Shown one piece after another: positions 24,212 to 36,133 of a stretch of 64,000 nucleotides of DNA (positions within the stretch are counted from its first letter, which is position 1; each line of letters starts with the position of its first letter). Position numbers and translations under genes: made by a program. Below the pieces are notes generated by a model. It saw nothing but the letters and a program-made list of their open reading frames with translations. It was not told the origin of the DNA and made no database searches. The stretch is from Botrytis cinerea B05.10 (Eukaryota; Ascomycota; Leotiomycetes; Helotiales; Sclerotiniaceae): assembly GCF_000143535.2 (NCBI RefSeq), contig NC_037324.1:1364001-1428000 (forward strand), in the 5' to 3' direction.

Positions 24212-25934
24212 GAGTTGGCTTGCAAAGAAGAGGACAAGAAGTCAGTTGAAGAGAACTTTTGTAATACGTCTCATTGAAATGATCCGCCAGGTTACTTTCT
24301 TGCATGCTCTCTGTCTGTTACGTCTAGGTCTACGTAACGTAGTGTTAAATATCAGCCCGTGCACTCGAGGTTTAGAAAGTGATGGTTACCACAGCCGTCT
24401 AGCTGAATTTGGATATCATTCTCCTTTTTTGGCTCAGCTCTACATGATTGCGATTCCTCGGTTACCTTTATGTATTCGACAGAAAAATATCTTTTAAAGA
24501 GAAATAATATTGATAATACCTTTTATAATTCTTTCCCTCCCCTCCAACGTTGCGGAATGTTTCTCCTGAAATCATTTTATATATAAAGAGAGAGAGAGAG
24601 AGAGAGGAAGCCAGGGTGGGGTAAATATCTTTCGTCTGGTCGACAATTTGTTCTCCATATTTGACTTATCGACGCTGTCTATCTTTATCCTTTAAAATGG
24701 TTACTGCGGACTTGATATTTCAAATGAGACCATCTGTCGGAGCTTTTTCAATTTTTCTTCGGCTATTTTGGTGATTACAGCAAGTAATCGTGCGGTCGAA
24801 GATACTAAAGGTCTATTGTCACTAAATGCAATCCTTCTTTCAATCTCTAACCAACTTTATTAAGAAACGAAAGAATTTGATCATTGTCGAATATCCAACA
24901 TGGCTAGGAAAATGGATTAGCGGTTCACGTTACCTCTGGGCGGGCCTGAAATAATTCTCCGAGTTTATGTGTGCTGATGTTGTCTGGAGAGGCTTCTGGA
25001 AGTTTCATCTAATATGGTATAAGGGAGAACGGGAAAGCAGCGACCTTCAAACTGCAAGCTCTAATCTAAAATAAAGCTATGCTATATAAGGAATAATCTA
25101 AGCGGTATAAAGATGACCTTGTGGTAGCAGAATCCGCGATTGATGAAGTGGCTGCTTTATCAACCCCAGAAAATATTCAATATTTTTATAATATATTGAA
25201 AAAAGTGTTTTTAAAATATTGATCAGAGAGCTTTTTCTTTCATAAATGATTAGAAATTTTTATCTTAAAGGGATTTAATGAAATTCTTGAATTCTAATTT
25301 GAATTTTAGTTTAAAATGATCAATACTTTATTCATATTGAATTCGATTAGTAATTGGATTGAATATAAATATATAAATTAAAGCTAAATAGATAATACAT
25401 ATAAACAATATATTTTGTATAATATAATATAATAATAAAGCTTTTGATTAAAAAATAAATTGAAAATGAAGTAAATGATTTCTTTTAAGCTTTTGACTAA
25501 TACCTGCCCCTTTTTTCCTAACTTTTATACTCACTCCTCCTTTTCTTCTAACTTTTATATTCGCTTCCTCCTTTTCATTTAGCTTTTATACTCACTCCCT
25601 TTCCATCCACTTTCCTAATATTTATCAAATTCTGAAATCTCTAAAGCCTTTCAGAACCCTCATTTTCTTTTTTTCTATTAAAAGTTAATACTAAACGAAT
25701 CTCAATCTATATTAATTCCATCCATTATTAACAAATTGACTATATCGTTATTAACAAATTGAATATATTATAAATATAATGTATAAATAAAAAATTTGTA
25801 TAGGGATTTATATTGAATTTCTTTTCATCGAAATTATTAACTTTGCCACTACAGGGTGAGATATCATATTGAATTAAGTATTGTTGAAGAATAAGTACAA
25901 CTGTGATTTTTCCGAGGCAAATCAACTATGTAGC
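24212..25934. other. AT-rich gene-free region left of the RiPP cluster
   Basis: No gene recognised in 1.7 kb. 25080-25900 is strongly AT-rich with poly-A/T stretches and repeated CTTTTATACTCACTCC-like segments near 25510-25610. A GA repeat lies at 24588-24605. The block may mark the left border of the cluster. Confidence 0.6.
25505..25605. repeat. Imperfect tandem repeat, about 42 bp
   Basis: Three diverged copies of a pyrimidine-rich unit containing AACTTTTATA(C/T)TC(A/G)CT and CCTTTTC; the third copy has AGC in place of AAC. Confidence 0.6.
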
Positions 25935-27109
25935 TTAATATCTATAGCACAATAGCTCTGTTTCTGTACTTAGAACCTCAGATACTTTCTTATCTGGTGC
26001 AAAATCCCCGAAATGGAACACATCATCCAAGGCGTTCACCTCATTGTCCATAAGTGAGTTTCTGCTGTATTGCAAAAGCCTTTGCTCTGGGTCTTGTTGC
26101 TGCCACTGCCACCACATTCGGTCCAGCTGCGTGTGATGCAGGAAAAATACAGGATCTGTTAAGGGAAAAAATATAATTAGCACATTCCTTATTCTGGTAA
26201 TATAACATGAGGAATGACTATAGAAATAGATCACAAACCATTCGGAGCTGTGACTCGCAAAAAATCCCCACGGATTGCCCTGGGAATAGCATTGTGAGGA
26301 CCTTCCTCCAATTCAAGGTTGAATGATTCGTAGTCAGGTTGAAGTAAAACAGCTTCAAGAGCTTTCGGCTGAACCTTAAGACCGAAGATAGTTCTTAAAT
26401 GATCTCCATGAATGAACCCTCGTGACAGGCAATGCGCACCATATTCACTCCCAAAATATTGAATCGTCCGGTTTGCAAATGGGCCATCTGTAACGCAGTG
26501 ACCATGGCCAACAGATTTGTTGCTGTGACTGTTTCCATTTCCACCAAACCCGATGTTGCTATCCCATATTGGCGATTTTGACATATCCTCCCAATCCAAG
26601 GACCAATCCCAATATACGTTATGTCCAGTGTAGCCGCATTGTTCCCGCAGTGCTCTTTCGTAGATATGGAGGAAGTACCTATGCCAGGCAATAAATGCTG
26701 GAGTATTATGAGCTGTTTCGATTTATCAGTGTGTACTTCAGGAAGGATGGGGAAATTTTTTTTGGGTAGGCATACAAAAGTTTCCCATGCGGCTATGAAC
26801 CCAGGGAAAGTCTTCGTACAACGAATGATTGAGACCTATCCTTGAAGGTTGCTCCCATAAACATTGCACTGCTTTCAGGTAGATTTGTCTTTCTGTGGTG
26901 CCCAGGGTCCGCCATTCTCGTCGGACTATCGGATTTCTGCATGAGAGCGATTGATTTTGCATCCAAATGTCCGGTCTTTGACCAAGACCCCCCAAGAAGA
27001 TGGTGTAGACGATGGCTACGACAAAAAGAAAAGGAGCTAAGATTAGCGACACAGTAACTTTAGAGAAGTCGGGGACTCTAGAGGGCAAACGAAATTGTGG
27101 TGACTTCAT
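25935..27109 (-). CDS. Tyrosinase-like copper oxidase (UstQ-type), membrane-anchored
   Basis: Three exons: 26776-27109, 26239-26712 and 25935-26155; introns of 63 and 83 bases. The product is 342 residues. Residues about 15-38 are a single hydrophobic segment (signal anchor). Copper site A is assembled across intron 1: WVH, then NFSHNTPAFIAWHRYF. Copper site B is GPHNAIPRAIRGDF, then DPVFFLHHTQLDRMWW across intron 2. UstQ-type tyrosinases of dikaritin clusters oxidise tyrosine rings of the peptide. The first in-frame ATG is 27109; open sequence continues upstream to a stop without another ATG, so a small upstream exon is possible. The gene is transcribed away from the first UstY gene, 1.35 kb off. 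Confidence 0.88.
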
Positions 27110-28454
27110 GTCTTCGGATCTATCGCCAAACTCGAGTTCTGTCGTGGGTTGAAAGGCAGAACTGTATGGTAGTTTGAAATCAAAAGGCGTCACTGTGAAT
27201 GGGCTAAGCTCACAATTGCACACAGCAAGTTAGTAAGCGAATTCATAGTACAGCGGAAAGATAGAGTTGATTAGTACAATAAAGGTCACTAGAGAGTCAA
27301 TGAACTATGTGGTCATCTCTAATGTACATCAAAAGGGTCCACCTGTAAGAAGGAAGAAAAAGGAGCGATTACCTGAGGGGGGTAACATACCTAGTCGAGC
27401 AGTTTAAACTCAACCGAGCAAGAGCTTGGCCTAATCGGGACACTTACGATTTTAATTATATATAGTAAGCAGTTTGGGCTACTTACGGTGCGAAGAAAGC
27501 ATCACGCCAATAGAATCTGATTCCACACTGCAAATATAGGAAGTAGTCTTCTACATAGAATTATGGGTGGTGGTCAGGTTGAGTGTCGTTGTTTTGACCA
27601 ATCAAAGGAATGTAAATACTGGTGTAAGCAAAGATGCATGCCAAGGCTCTTAACCTTAACCTTACTCCTTCATCTCCTTACCCTCCACGTGCCTTCATCC
27701 CTCAAAAAGCCCCCCACACATAATAATGTGGTTATCACGCCATGTATCCAAAACTGTCCTCTTATGCATATCGACCCCGCTTTGACATGCATTAGAGCAC
27801 ATTCTTGCATTTCTCTGACCTTATCTTGCAGGATAGATGTAACTAGGCTGGCTGAGAGATGCGGGGTTGGACTTCAATCATGATTTCGCCATCTCGAGAC
27901 CTCACCATGTAGAGAGGGATGCAGTAATCTGCATCTATGAGATGCGGCTGGGATCTCACCTTCCGGTCGAGCCGATGTATGCATTCTAGATCGCGAGCTT
28001 GGATCTTATCGTGACTTGTTGGGCGGGGTAAGTTTTGCTGTACTTTAATTGAAAATCGTTCGTCGATCCATCCTCGTTTTTGCGTGGTTATATAAAATCA
28101 ACGCGGAGACACCTGATCTGCTAAATTGACTGCAGCCTCTGTCTATCATCACTCCCCATCGGGCTCCATGCTTAGAAGTATATGTGCAATGATTTTAGCC
28201 GCGGAAGCTTTCATCCAAATTAGCTTTAGCGCTTCTGTAGAACGGGTAAACATCGATCCTCTACATCACTCTTGTGTTTCAGTAAACAGATCAAGTCTAA
28301 GAGAATGAATTCGTTATGGATATTAAAGCGGAAGCTGGTAGCTATGGATTCATGGCATGAACGTATATGAGAGCGCGTGAAACTTTCGCGTTTACAACTG
28401 CCAATTCGAGTAGTTGAATTATCGTGCTACCTCTCAAATTCTCAATCTTGCACC
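27110..28454. promoter_or_regulatory. Divergent promoter region, tyrosinase / UstY-1
   Basis: 1.35 kb between two divergent cluster genes, so shared regulation is plausible. A TATATAAAA element lies near 28088-28096 on the plus strand. A small candidate frame (28168-28308) is listed separately. I cannot identify a specific regulator site. Confidence 0.45.
28168..28308 (+). CDS. Possible small secreted peptide (weak)
   Basis: A 46-codon frame from ATG 28168 whose first 22 residues (MLRSICAMILAAEAFIQI...) look like a signal peptide. It lies about 70 bases downstream of a TATATAAAA element, inside the cluster. It has no KR site and no repeats. It may equally be 5' leader of the UstY gene that follows. 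Confidence 0.22.
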   Translation: MLRSICAMILAAEAFIQISFSASVERVNIDPLHHSCVSVNRSSLRE

Positions 28455-29292
28455 ATGTTAACCCGGCAAAAACACTCCTATTCTCAACTTCTTCAATCCG
28501 AGACTCCTCTGCAGCTAAAACCTCACTTGCGGTCGATCTCGGACTTCTTTTCTCTTGAAACAACTTTGAAAATCCTAGGCGTATTTTTCTGGTCAATTTT
28601 CACTCTTACAACTGGCTTTGTGCTCGGGACGAGTGTTGGTGCTCCATGTACATCTGAATTGTCGAATTCTCGTATTCATCGTCAGTATTCTGTGATTTAC
28701 TACCACCTCTTCTTCTATCCAATTTCCAAAGGCTTTCTGGGTTTACAAAAGTATAATCCTGATTTTTACGTAGTTCCTACGATATCTCAAACCTTCCACT
28801 ATAATAGAACTTTTGCAGAGATCCCCTCTGATACGTCTAACAAAGCATGGGAGAGCTTATTTCCTCCTCATGGTGGTTTCTTCGATATCTCGGGGGTTTC
28901 GTCGCAACGATCTACTCTCTCAATTTTTCACCAGTTGCACTGTTTGGTACGTTTTCAATTTCTTCACCGAACTTTTCATCCCCTCCATTACAGTTCCTTA
29001 TGTCAGTTAACGCTTTATCTAGGATGGAATACGTCACAACTACTGGAATCTCTATCTCGCCATGCATTCAAACATTTCGTACAATGAGAACTCTATGCGA
29101 GAAATGTCTTCGCCTTCTCATATCAGACACTGTATTGATCTGTTAAGACAGAGTTTGATGTGTAGTGCGGATACAACACTAGAAGTCAAGGAGGAACATG
29201 TGAACGGAGTTCATGGATTTGGGGTACTCCACAAGTGTAGCGATTGGGATGTTCTTTTACGGACTATTTCAGTGAAGCAGCACCAAGCTTAA
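28455..29292 (+). CDS. UstY-family (DUF3328) oxidase, paralogue 1
   Basis: Proposed exons 28455-28671, 28732-28946 and 29023-29292, giving 233 residues. The first intron (60 bases) keeps the frame, so it could be missed; I accept it because both other UstY genes here have a phase-1 intron at the same place and their products are 231 and 235 residues. One transmembrane helix (about residues 37-60, IFTLTTGFVLG) is followed by the lumenal domain with FHYNRTF and AWESL. It carries both family motifs: HQLHC (intron 2 follows one residue later) and HIRHC-IDLLRQSLMC. UstY proteins catalyse oxidative cyclisation of RiPP core peptides and work in pairs or sets. Confidence 0.88.
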
Positions 29293-30213
29293 AGCCATAA
29301 TCAATTATAATTATGTCACTGAACGTAATCCCGCATTGTCCTACTGGGTTGATTTGAAAGTGATAGAATCTCATCTACCTTATCTAGTTCCTTGGGACCA
29401 CACCCAATTTACTAAGGAAGTAAACTAGGATCACATATTTTTATTTAGGCTCATTTGTCGGTCACAATCGCCAGTCTGATCAACGTTGCAAAGCACCGAC
29501 GAAATCACCAGGTGAGTTGATTCGTTACTGGAAACTATGTAAACCAAACCGATCTGCAACTAACCAAAATTACTCAGAAAGCCTCACTCAGGGCTACGTA
29601 TCTACTTTGCCTCTCCATCGGGGCACCACTCTCTTTTGTGGACGGGCCATCAATCAAATACTCCAAAGTCTGGGCCTACTTGCCTTGGACTCAGTCACAG
29701 CATGCGAAGTGCTTAATTAGTACCACCTAAAGATTACGCTTGTGTACCGCGTGGCAATATGTGTCATTAACTTGCGTTTGAACGAGGCATAACGAGAAAT
29801 TGAGGTTACGTTGGAAAAGCGGAGTAACAATGCAATGCCTCTCGATATGTTGAGCAAGCATGTCAAAAGTTCGGTATTGCAATTTGATTGAGAGGCAGAA
29901 GCGGAGTCCAAATTATTCTCGTTGCATACATGCATGCACGATTCAGTTGCTCAAAGTCTACAGAAATAAGATAATGTTTTGGCCATGAACTGGGTCTCAT
30001 GATCCAACAAGGTCTACTTTGCGTAGGACACATGTTTCTCAATCAGAATGTGGCGTAAAAATTGAAATGATTCATGGAAACTGGTGTTCACGCAGCAGAA
30101 ATGTAAATATAAGTTTCCGAATCCTCATCTCCTCATCTCCTCATCTCATCTCCTCATCACAATCGACATTCTAAATCGTTTTCCATATCTACAAAACTTT
30201 AAAGCTTGAAAAG
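29293..30213. other. Intergenic region
   Basis: No gene recognised. The last 90 bases hold a CTCATCTC repeat (30122-30160) and a CA-rich leader before the SnoaL-like gene. A 67-codon frame at 29517 has no support. Confidence 0.5.
30122..30160. repeat. CTCATCTC direct repeat in a probable 5' UTR
   Basis: About four to five ATCTCCTC-type units just upstream of the ATG at 30214. Confidence 0.85.
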
Positions 30214-30843
30214 ATGTCTGTACTTCCTGGCGCTTTCCCAGACAATGTCTCATCAGGCGTCAAGGCATTACTAGAAGAGCACTTCCAACTCTCCAACGCA
30301 GCCTCTTCTCACAATGATGACACCGCAGGTATGTTGCTATCTCTAAGTGTTATATCTCCAAATGCTGCGTCTTTACTAACTGAGTTCTTAGACGAACAAA
30401 AATTCGCAAACCTTTTTACAAGCGATGGAACTTATGAAATGGCAGAAAAGCAAAGTGTAGGGCACAAAGGTACACTTTTTTCCCTTGAGATTTCTATTCT
30501 TTGATCTAATTCTACAGAAATTGTCTCTTTTCGCCAAAAGTTCTTTAAGAACATTCCACATCGCGAGCATCCAGTTGTGAAAGTTTTCACCTTTGGTTCA
30601 GATGATATGAACCTTATGTGCTATGGAACTGTTGGATTGAAGACATCCGGCGAAACCAAAAATATGAAAGAGTGGGCAGGACGATACGAGATCGTCAAGA
30701 CCGATTCTGGCAGTTTGAAGTTCAAATATGTCCAGATTATTGTTGTGAGTATATTTCAACCCCCGGAAGACAGTTTACGAGTTGAAAATGATTGATTATT
30801 GATGCTTAAATAGACTGAGACCAGAGATTCTGAAGGTTTTTAA
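30214..30843 (+). CDS. SnoaL/NTF2-like domain protein
   Basis: Four exons (30214-30328, 30392-30469, 30518-30744, 30814-30843) with introns of 63, 48 and 69 bases; the product is 149 residues. The first intron has a perfect ACTAAC branch site. Length and pattern fit a SnoaL/NTF2-like alpha+beta cone: an N-terminal helix, FANLFTSDGTYE near residue 43, a KFFKNIPHREHPVVKVF segment and a final strand KFKYVQIIV. Such small proteins act as cyclases, isomerases or dehydratases in fungal secondary metabolism, or have unknown roles. Its place between UstY genes suggests cluster membership. No catalytic residue can be assigned by eye. Confidence 0.72.
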
Positions 30844-33381
30844 GAAATGAGCAAAGGGTTCGAGGGAATTGTTGAGTCGAAATTGTCAAATCAGGATATT
30901 TACTTTGAACAGGAGGATTAGGTTTAGGAAACATGAAAATGATATTCTTTATTTATCAAAATGCATATCGTGCCACTCCTAAGTGAATAATTCCAGTGAC
31001 ACTCGTCTCAGTCTCCTCTCTCTTCCTTCACACTCCCCATCTTGCTAAATTACTGTTGGTATCACCTTAGTGGTGATTATGACGTCTTCATAATAGGTAT
31101 AGTGTAATGTATTGTATTCTGTCTCTCTGTTCTAAATTTAGAGCTACGAGAGCTATGTGCAATACGCTTGTGCGCTAGTGAGCTAGTGCGCTCACGTGCA
31201 TACATTCACTCGTGTCGCAACAATTACACACTTGGTCTACTAAAAACACTGTGGCATACGGCACTTGCTAGTATAGCGATATTGCAAGACACAACCCAAG
31301 AAACAAAATTGTGTGTTCTGCGCCCATTTATTCTTTCTGTCTTCCAGTGCTTGCCCTGATTTTTGTAGAAATCCCCTAAATCAACAGCATTGGACATTAG
31401 GCACAGGTTAGTCAACCGTAGAATGCTATCAATAACCGGACTAGTTAGCTAATTGAATGAGATCCGGAGTAACAAAGTCAATCCGTTTGATTGCTTGATT
31501 AATAATCGTGTTTAACCACACTTAAATATAGACCAAACCAGTGATTAGCAATTTAAGCTAAAATATAGAACCGGACAAGACTTAACCAGAATTTTTCCAT
31601 GGTTAACCGTGTTAGCCATTGCAACAGTAGGCTACTCTTATTCATGTAGATCTCCAGTGCTCGCTCGTAAATGGCTTCTGCATCCAGCATCTCGCCCAGG
31701 TCCGCAAATTACACGCCAAACGTACAATAACCCCACGCCTAGTTCCGATCTGCAGCAAAACTACCCAGTATAATAATCAAGCGTCTGGCTGTTGAAGAAG
31801 CCACTGTTTCAGCTACGGCTCAGCCCGTCTTTTACCGGAACATGGGGCATAGCTACCGTAGCCAGATCTGTGAGATGGCTGCTGCCGGTTGCGATAGAAA
31901 TCTGCAATGCAGCTGCCAAGAGAAGTTGGTTTCTTGGTTAGGCGAAATCAATATGCAAAATCGTACATATCCCTGATCCTGCATTGCCAAGTAACGTTGG
32001 GAGTAAGCTTCATGTCTTGCATCCAGAGTTCGAGAAACTAACACCAGATCGCCAAATTTGATCACCGAAGCTATGGAATGCGCATAAGAGTGTGCGTGTA
32101 AATGTCTGTCTCGAGTCAGTCGCTGTTCACTCACTTGATAACAGGGATGGGCAACCGTACCCTATGAGTTTTAGCCCCGCGGGGTATCTATGATAGTGTG
32201 GGGTATCCGAGGTACATATCATGTGATTGAGCATAGTATTGTCTGAAAATAAACCTGTTTATAATTTATTGAACCATTTAAAATGCTAAAATTATGATAT
32301 TATGATTAGTAATGTTAATATTAAATGGTGCATGATATTCATGTGACTTTTGATTACTGAATACATCTATACCCGATAGCATTTCACCAGATGTTTACTT
32401 TATCCTGCAAGTTACCCTTGAATAAATGTCTATCGAAATATTGGGAAAGTATACCCGAGAAAATTCAGCTGCGCCTTCGATATCAAGGCCCAGCTTTTAA
32501 CTACACGATGCATCAAAACCGATAAGATTTGACATCATTTATGCTATACAAAGATAATGAGAGCTACAAAACCTAGTGTTACTAGATGCTACTGGATCAA
32601 TCAAGTCCATCTGCATCCCCGCCTCTGAGCTGTTTGCTTCCCCTCACTTCTTCCTATTTTGCTACTTGGCGCTCTGGACCAACTTTCAGATTTCTTGGTA
32701 TAATGGCGCCGTGATTCATCAGAACCATGGACTGCATAGCTATAGCATAGCATTTCCAAAGAGGAAGCTGGTATGACACATGACGCCAGGCTATGCGGAT
32801 AAAAAGACGTCCATGCTCCTTTCCTTCAGTTTTTAGGTGAATCTCTAGTGAGCGCCTCTCTTTGATGGAGGTGAGGGAAGCCTGTTAGTTTATGCAAATG
32901 CAACCAAGTTTGTAGGCGAGGTGCTTGATCCCATTTACTAGTACCCAAATTGCAAGCGAAATGCTTGATCAATGTAGTAGTACCTAATCGCATATCAGAC
33001 CACTTCATTCTTTTACATGCGGTTGTGATCATACCTAGTTTAGCCTGTCTGTAAGAAACGCAATTAGATGAAATGATCGTCATTGTGCTTTGCAGGGTGA
33101 AGAAAAAGTAGCTCCGATGACAGTTGAAGCCCCCCTATGCTCTGCACTTGCCGACAGCTCAGACTCGATGGACTGCACCCCCACTCCGAGTCGTGATCAG
33201 AGCCACTCCCTTCATATTACAAATTTCTTCCACACACTACAAACTCTGTTCTGCACCCACACAGGCCAGAAGCTGTAATTCTACAAGCCGTAGCATAGAT
33301 CCTCTGGTTGATGTTCTTCTCAACGTTCTTGAATTCGAACTTCATTCTTTACTTTGTACATCGAGGTTCTACAAACTCGAT
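30844..33381. other. 2.5-kb gap inside the cluster
   Basis: I see no intact gene. 31500-31620 contains repeated GGTTAAC/TTAACC-type words. On the minus strand, 31990-32134 has coding-like composition (HAHSYAHSIASVIKFGDLVLV) but no start or continuation I can defend; it may be a relic. A run of alternating direct and inverted words (GTGCGCTAGTGAGCTAG) lies near 31170. The last 300 bases are probably the promoter and leader of UstY-2. Confidence 0.45.
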
Positions 33382-34229
33382 ATGTCCTCCTTAATGATGT
33401 GGAATAAAAGTCACGATTATGATTTAACTGACCAAGAAGACGGTGATCTCGAAGTAAAGACGCTCAAATCTTCGTCACATCGAGCCAGGATTCATTTCTT
33501 GCTACGAATTCTCTGCTTTATGGCCGTTGCATTTGCCTGGACTTATTTCGTGGGCTCAAACAGCTACCACGCTGGAGTGCATCGCATCGCGACTGAATAT
33601 CAGAAGCTAAATATTGATGGTATGTTGTAACTTACACAATCCAACCCCCTAATTTTGATGATTCTTATACTTATATCTCATAATCCAAAAGTGGACATGG
33701 TCCATCACACCTTTCACTACGACGATTCTTTTCCCAAACCTCCTACTTCCAGCAGGATACACTCCGACTACCCATGGGCCGATCTTTATCCCCAGCATGG
33801 TCCTTATTTCAACAAATCTGCGACAAATCCTGAGAGGTGGACCTTCTCTGTATTTCACCAACTTCATTGCGTGGTAAGTACTTCAAAAATAAGAAGATAT
33901 CATGAATTTTGGAATTCATGAGAGACTGCCGCTAATTTAATTGAATTTGACAGAACCGCTTGCGACACGGGTACTGGAAGGCTCATACAGCTGCAATGGA
34001 AGGGAAATCATTGGAGGATGAGGATAAGGACCGTTTGACCTCTCCAGAGCATATACAGCATTGTCTCGACTATTTACGACAGAGCTTGATGTGTCATGGT
34101 GATACAACCCTTGAGCCCGATGATGTGGGGATAAATGGTGCACATGGATTTGGCATTCAGCATAACTGCAAGAGTTGGAATCAGTTGCTTCATGAGACCG
34201 ATAAGAGAGTCTTGAATCCGTACGAGTAA
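33382..34229 (+). CDS. UstY-family (DUF3328) oxidase, paralogue 2
   Basis: Exons 33382-33619, 33692-33873 and 33954-34229 (introns of 72 and 80 bases); 231 residues. The N-terminus is acidic and cytosolic, then one membrane helix (about residues 37-55, LLRILCFMAVAFAWTYFVG). The lumenal domain carries FHYDDSFP, PWADLYPQHGPYF, the first motif FHQLHCV joined by splicing to NRLRHGYW, and the second motif HIQHC-LDYLRQSLMCHGDTTLE. The end reads NGAHGFGIQHNCKSW, close to the NGVHGFGVLHKCSDW of paralogue 1, so these two are each other's nearest relatives here. It is convergent with paralogue 3, 194 bases apart. Confidence 0.92.
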
Positions 34230-34423
34230 GCTTTGGCTTAGGAGAACTGTCAGAAATCTATCTATTCTCTTATAGATTTCTCATGCTGAAATTTGGGAGC
34301 AATTTTCGCGTGGTATGAAAAAGCCATAGCCTGTCATGTTTCTTGGTGCGAGGAAGTTTTGGAAATCAGGATGTAGCTCATGTTTGATAAAGTCAACCAA
34401 GTCAAATCAAATTCAATTATTTT

Positions 34424-35407
34424 CTACACTAAAATCATAGGATTTTTTAAAGATGCAATCTCATCATGGTGAACAGTTCGATATTCTGAAGAAGCCACCA
34501 TGGTATTCCAGTCAACACATTCATGCAAAGTCTTTGTGCCGTTGACCTTCGGCTGCGGCTCATCATCCCAAAAAAAGGTCGTCAAAGATGAGACATCCGG
34601 ATGGCACATGAGAGTTGCCCTGATTCTGTCTAAGCAATGATCTAAAAGGATCTCAAGTATCAGCTTGTAGAAGCGATCTAACTTTGAATTAATGAAGACA
34701 TAATATGGCTCCTTGCTTGAAATGATTGCGAAACGAATACAAAAAAAAGTACGCACCGGTATGTCTTTCTATCTTTTCCATATCCTCCCGGGTTGTATTG
34801 TTAAAGTAATAATCTTTGTGTTTCCACTGTCGAAGCAAGTCCTATTAACGTAAGCATGATTAGCATTCTCTCGTCTTGAAGAATCTAAAAGGTGTTGACG
34901 CACAACACAATGAAGCTCATGGAAGACGCCAATCCATGCCATATAGCCTCCTCCCGGTAGCTCAACAGATGTACGCTCATTCCTCAACAGCTCAGCCTTT
35001 GAGACGCGAATGTATCTGTTCTGAAGGAGACTGTGCCATACTGCGTCGGTCTCGGGGCCGGGAGACCCAACAAAATCAGTGCTCTCATAGAGATTGTAGG
35101 ATCTGTGTTCCGTCTTGACATCTAAATTATCGACTGCTGCAATCATCTATCAGTCTGCTTTCACGTTTAATAATAGGTTTGTATAAATTATGGAAGGAGA
35201 TGGGAAGGGAGGGATAGTAGTAACGCGGTGAGTACCAGTCATAGGACGCCAACATGACTTAATCTTGTGATTGATAAAGGTAAGGCTGGCAATAGTATAT
35301 AGGCACACTATGAGTAAGTGAGCGGCGATATTGATAATAACGGACTTTGTCCTCTTTCCTCTTCGCACTTCTTCGGTGGCAAGGAATGGCTGTGATTCTT
35401 CCAACAT
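34424..35407 (-). CDS. UstY-family (DUF3328) oxidase, paralogue 3
   Basis: Four exons: 35236-35407, 34904-35136, 34757-34841 and 34424-34641; introns of 99, 62 and 115 bases; 235 residues. One membrane helix (about residues 24-45). Family motifs are FHELHCV, joined across intron 2 to DLLRQWKHKDYY, and HTDHC-LDRIRATLMCHPD, whose HxxHC is assembled across intron 3. It is more diverged than paralogues 1 and 2: ATLMC replaces QSLMC, and it has an extra intron. It is divergent from the precursor gene, with 726 bases between the starts, which suggests coordinate control. Confidence 0.92.
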
Positions 35408-36133
35408 CTTTACTAGAAATTCTTTAATGACTCTGAAGTTGCCCAAGTATTGCACTGTGTGTGAAAAAAATTACTTAATATCAAGCTTCAACGAGAACTC
35501 TCACGGAAAAATTTAAGTTTGGTAGAAAATTTCTCGACTTCCTCGTGTTACCATACCGTGATCTATGATCTAGGTACTCTGGAGAATATCGATGATCAAC
35601 TACGCAATTTAAGACACGTGAAATGATCTACGTGATTGAGAAATTAGCCACTCAAAGATATGTGTAGCATCTAGCCTATTTTCTAGGAATTCTTGGCCAA
35701 GAAGTGGGGGAACATCCTCGTATTACCATTATACCCCCTCTTTCCGTTCGGGTAAAGGAACCATGGAAGTCTTAGTAAACTATTGAAGGCTTGATTGATA
35801 TCAGAAGGTTATTCTGGCGCAACGATAACCACACTAGTCTATTTTTCCTGTTTCTTCGTGTGGCAAGTTCATATTGGATGAAGGAAATGGCTGCTGCAGG
35901 TGTATGCAGGAAGTGATGGAAATGAATTCGGGTGATATGCAAGCGCTATGTAGCTCGCATAATTTCAAACCTCGGATATTTTAGATAGGTGTGAATTGGA
36001 TATAAATACCAAGTTGAGACCCCACCCGAATATTTAGACCACAGCAACTCTTAAACTATTTCTGTTTACCTGAGATTGCTTTTCATCTGCATCTGGGTTT
36101 GATAATTTTTTCTTCATAATCAATCCATCAAAC
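35408..36133. promoter_or_regulatory. Divergent promoter region, UstY-3 / RiPP precursor
   Basis: 726 bases between divergent starts. A TATAAATA element lies at 36001-36008, 126 bases before the precursor ATG. CACGTG-like and CTCGG words occur, but no regulator site can be named. Confidence 0.6.
36001..36008 (+). promoter_or_regulatory. TATA box of the precursor gene
   Basis: TATAAATA, 126 bases upstream of the ATG, in a pyrimidine/AT context typical of strongly expressed fungal genes. Confidence 0.6.
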
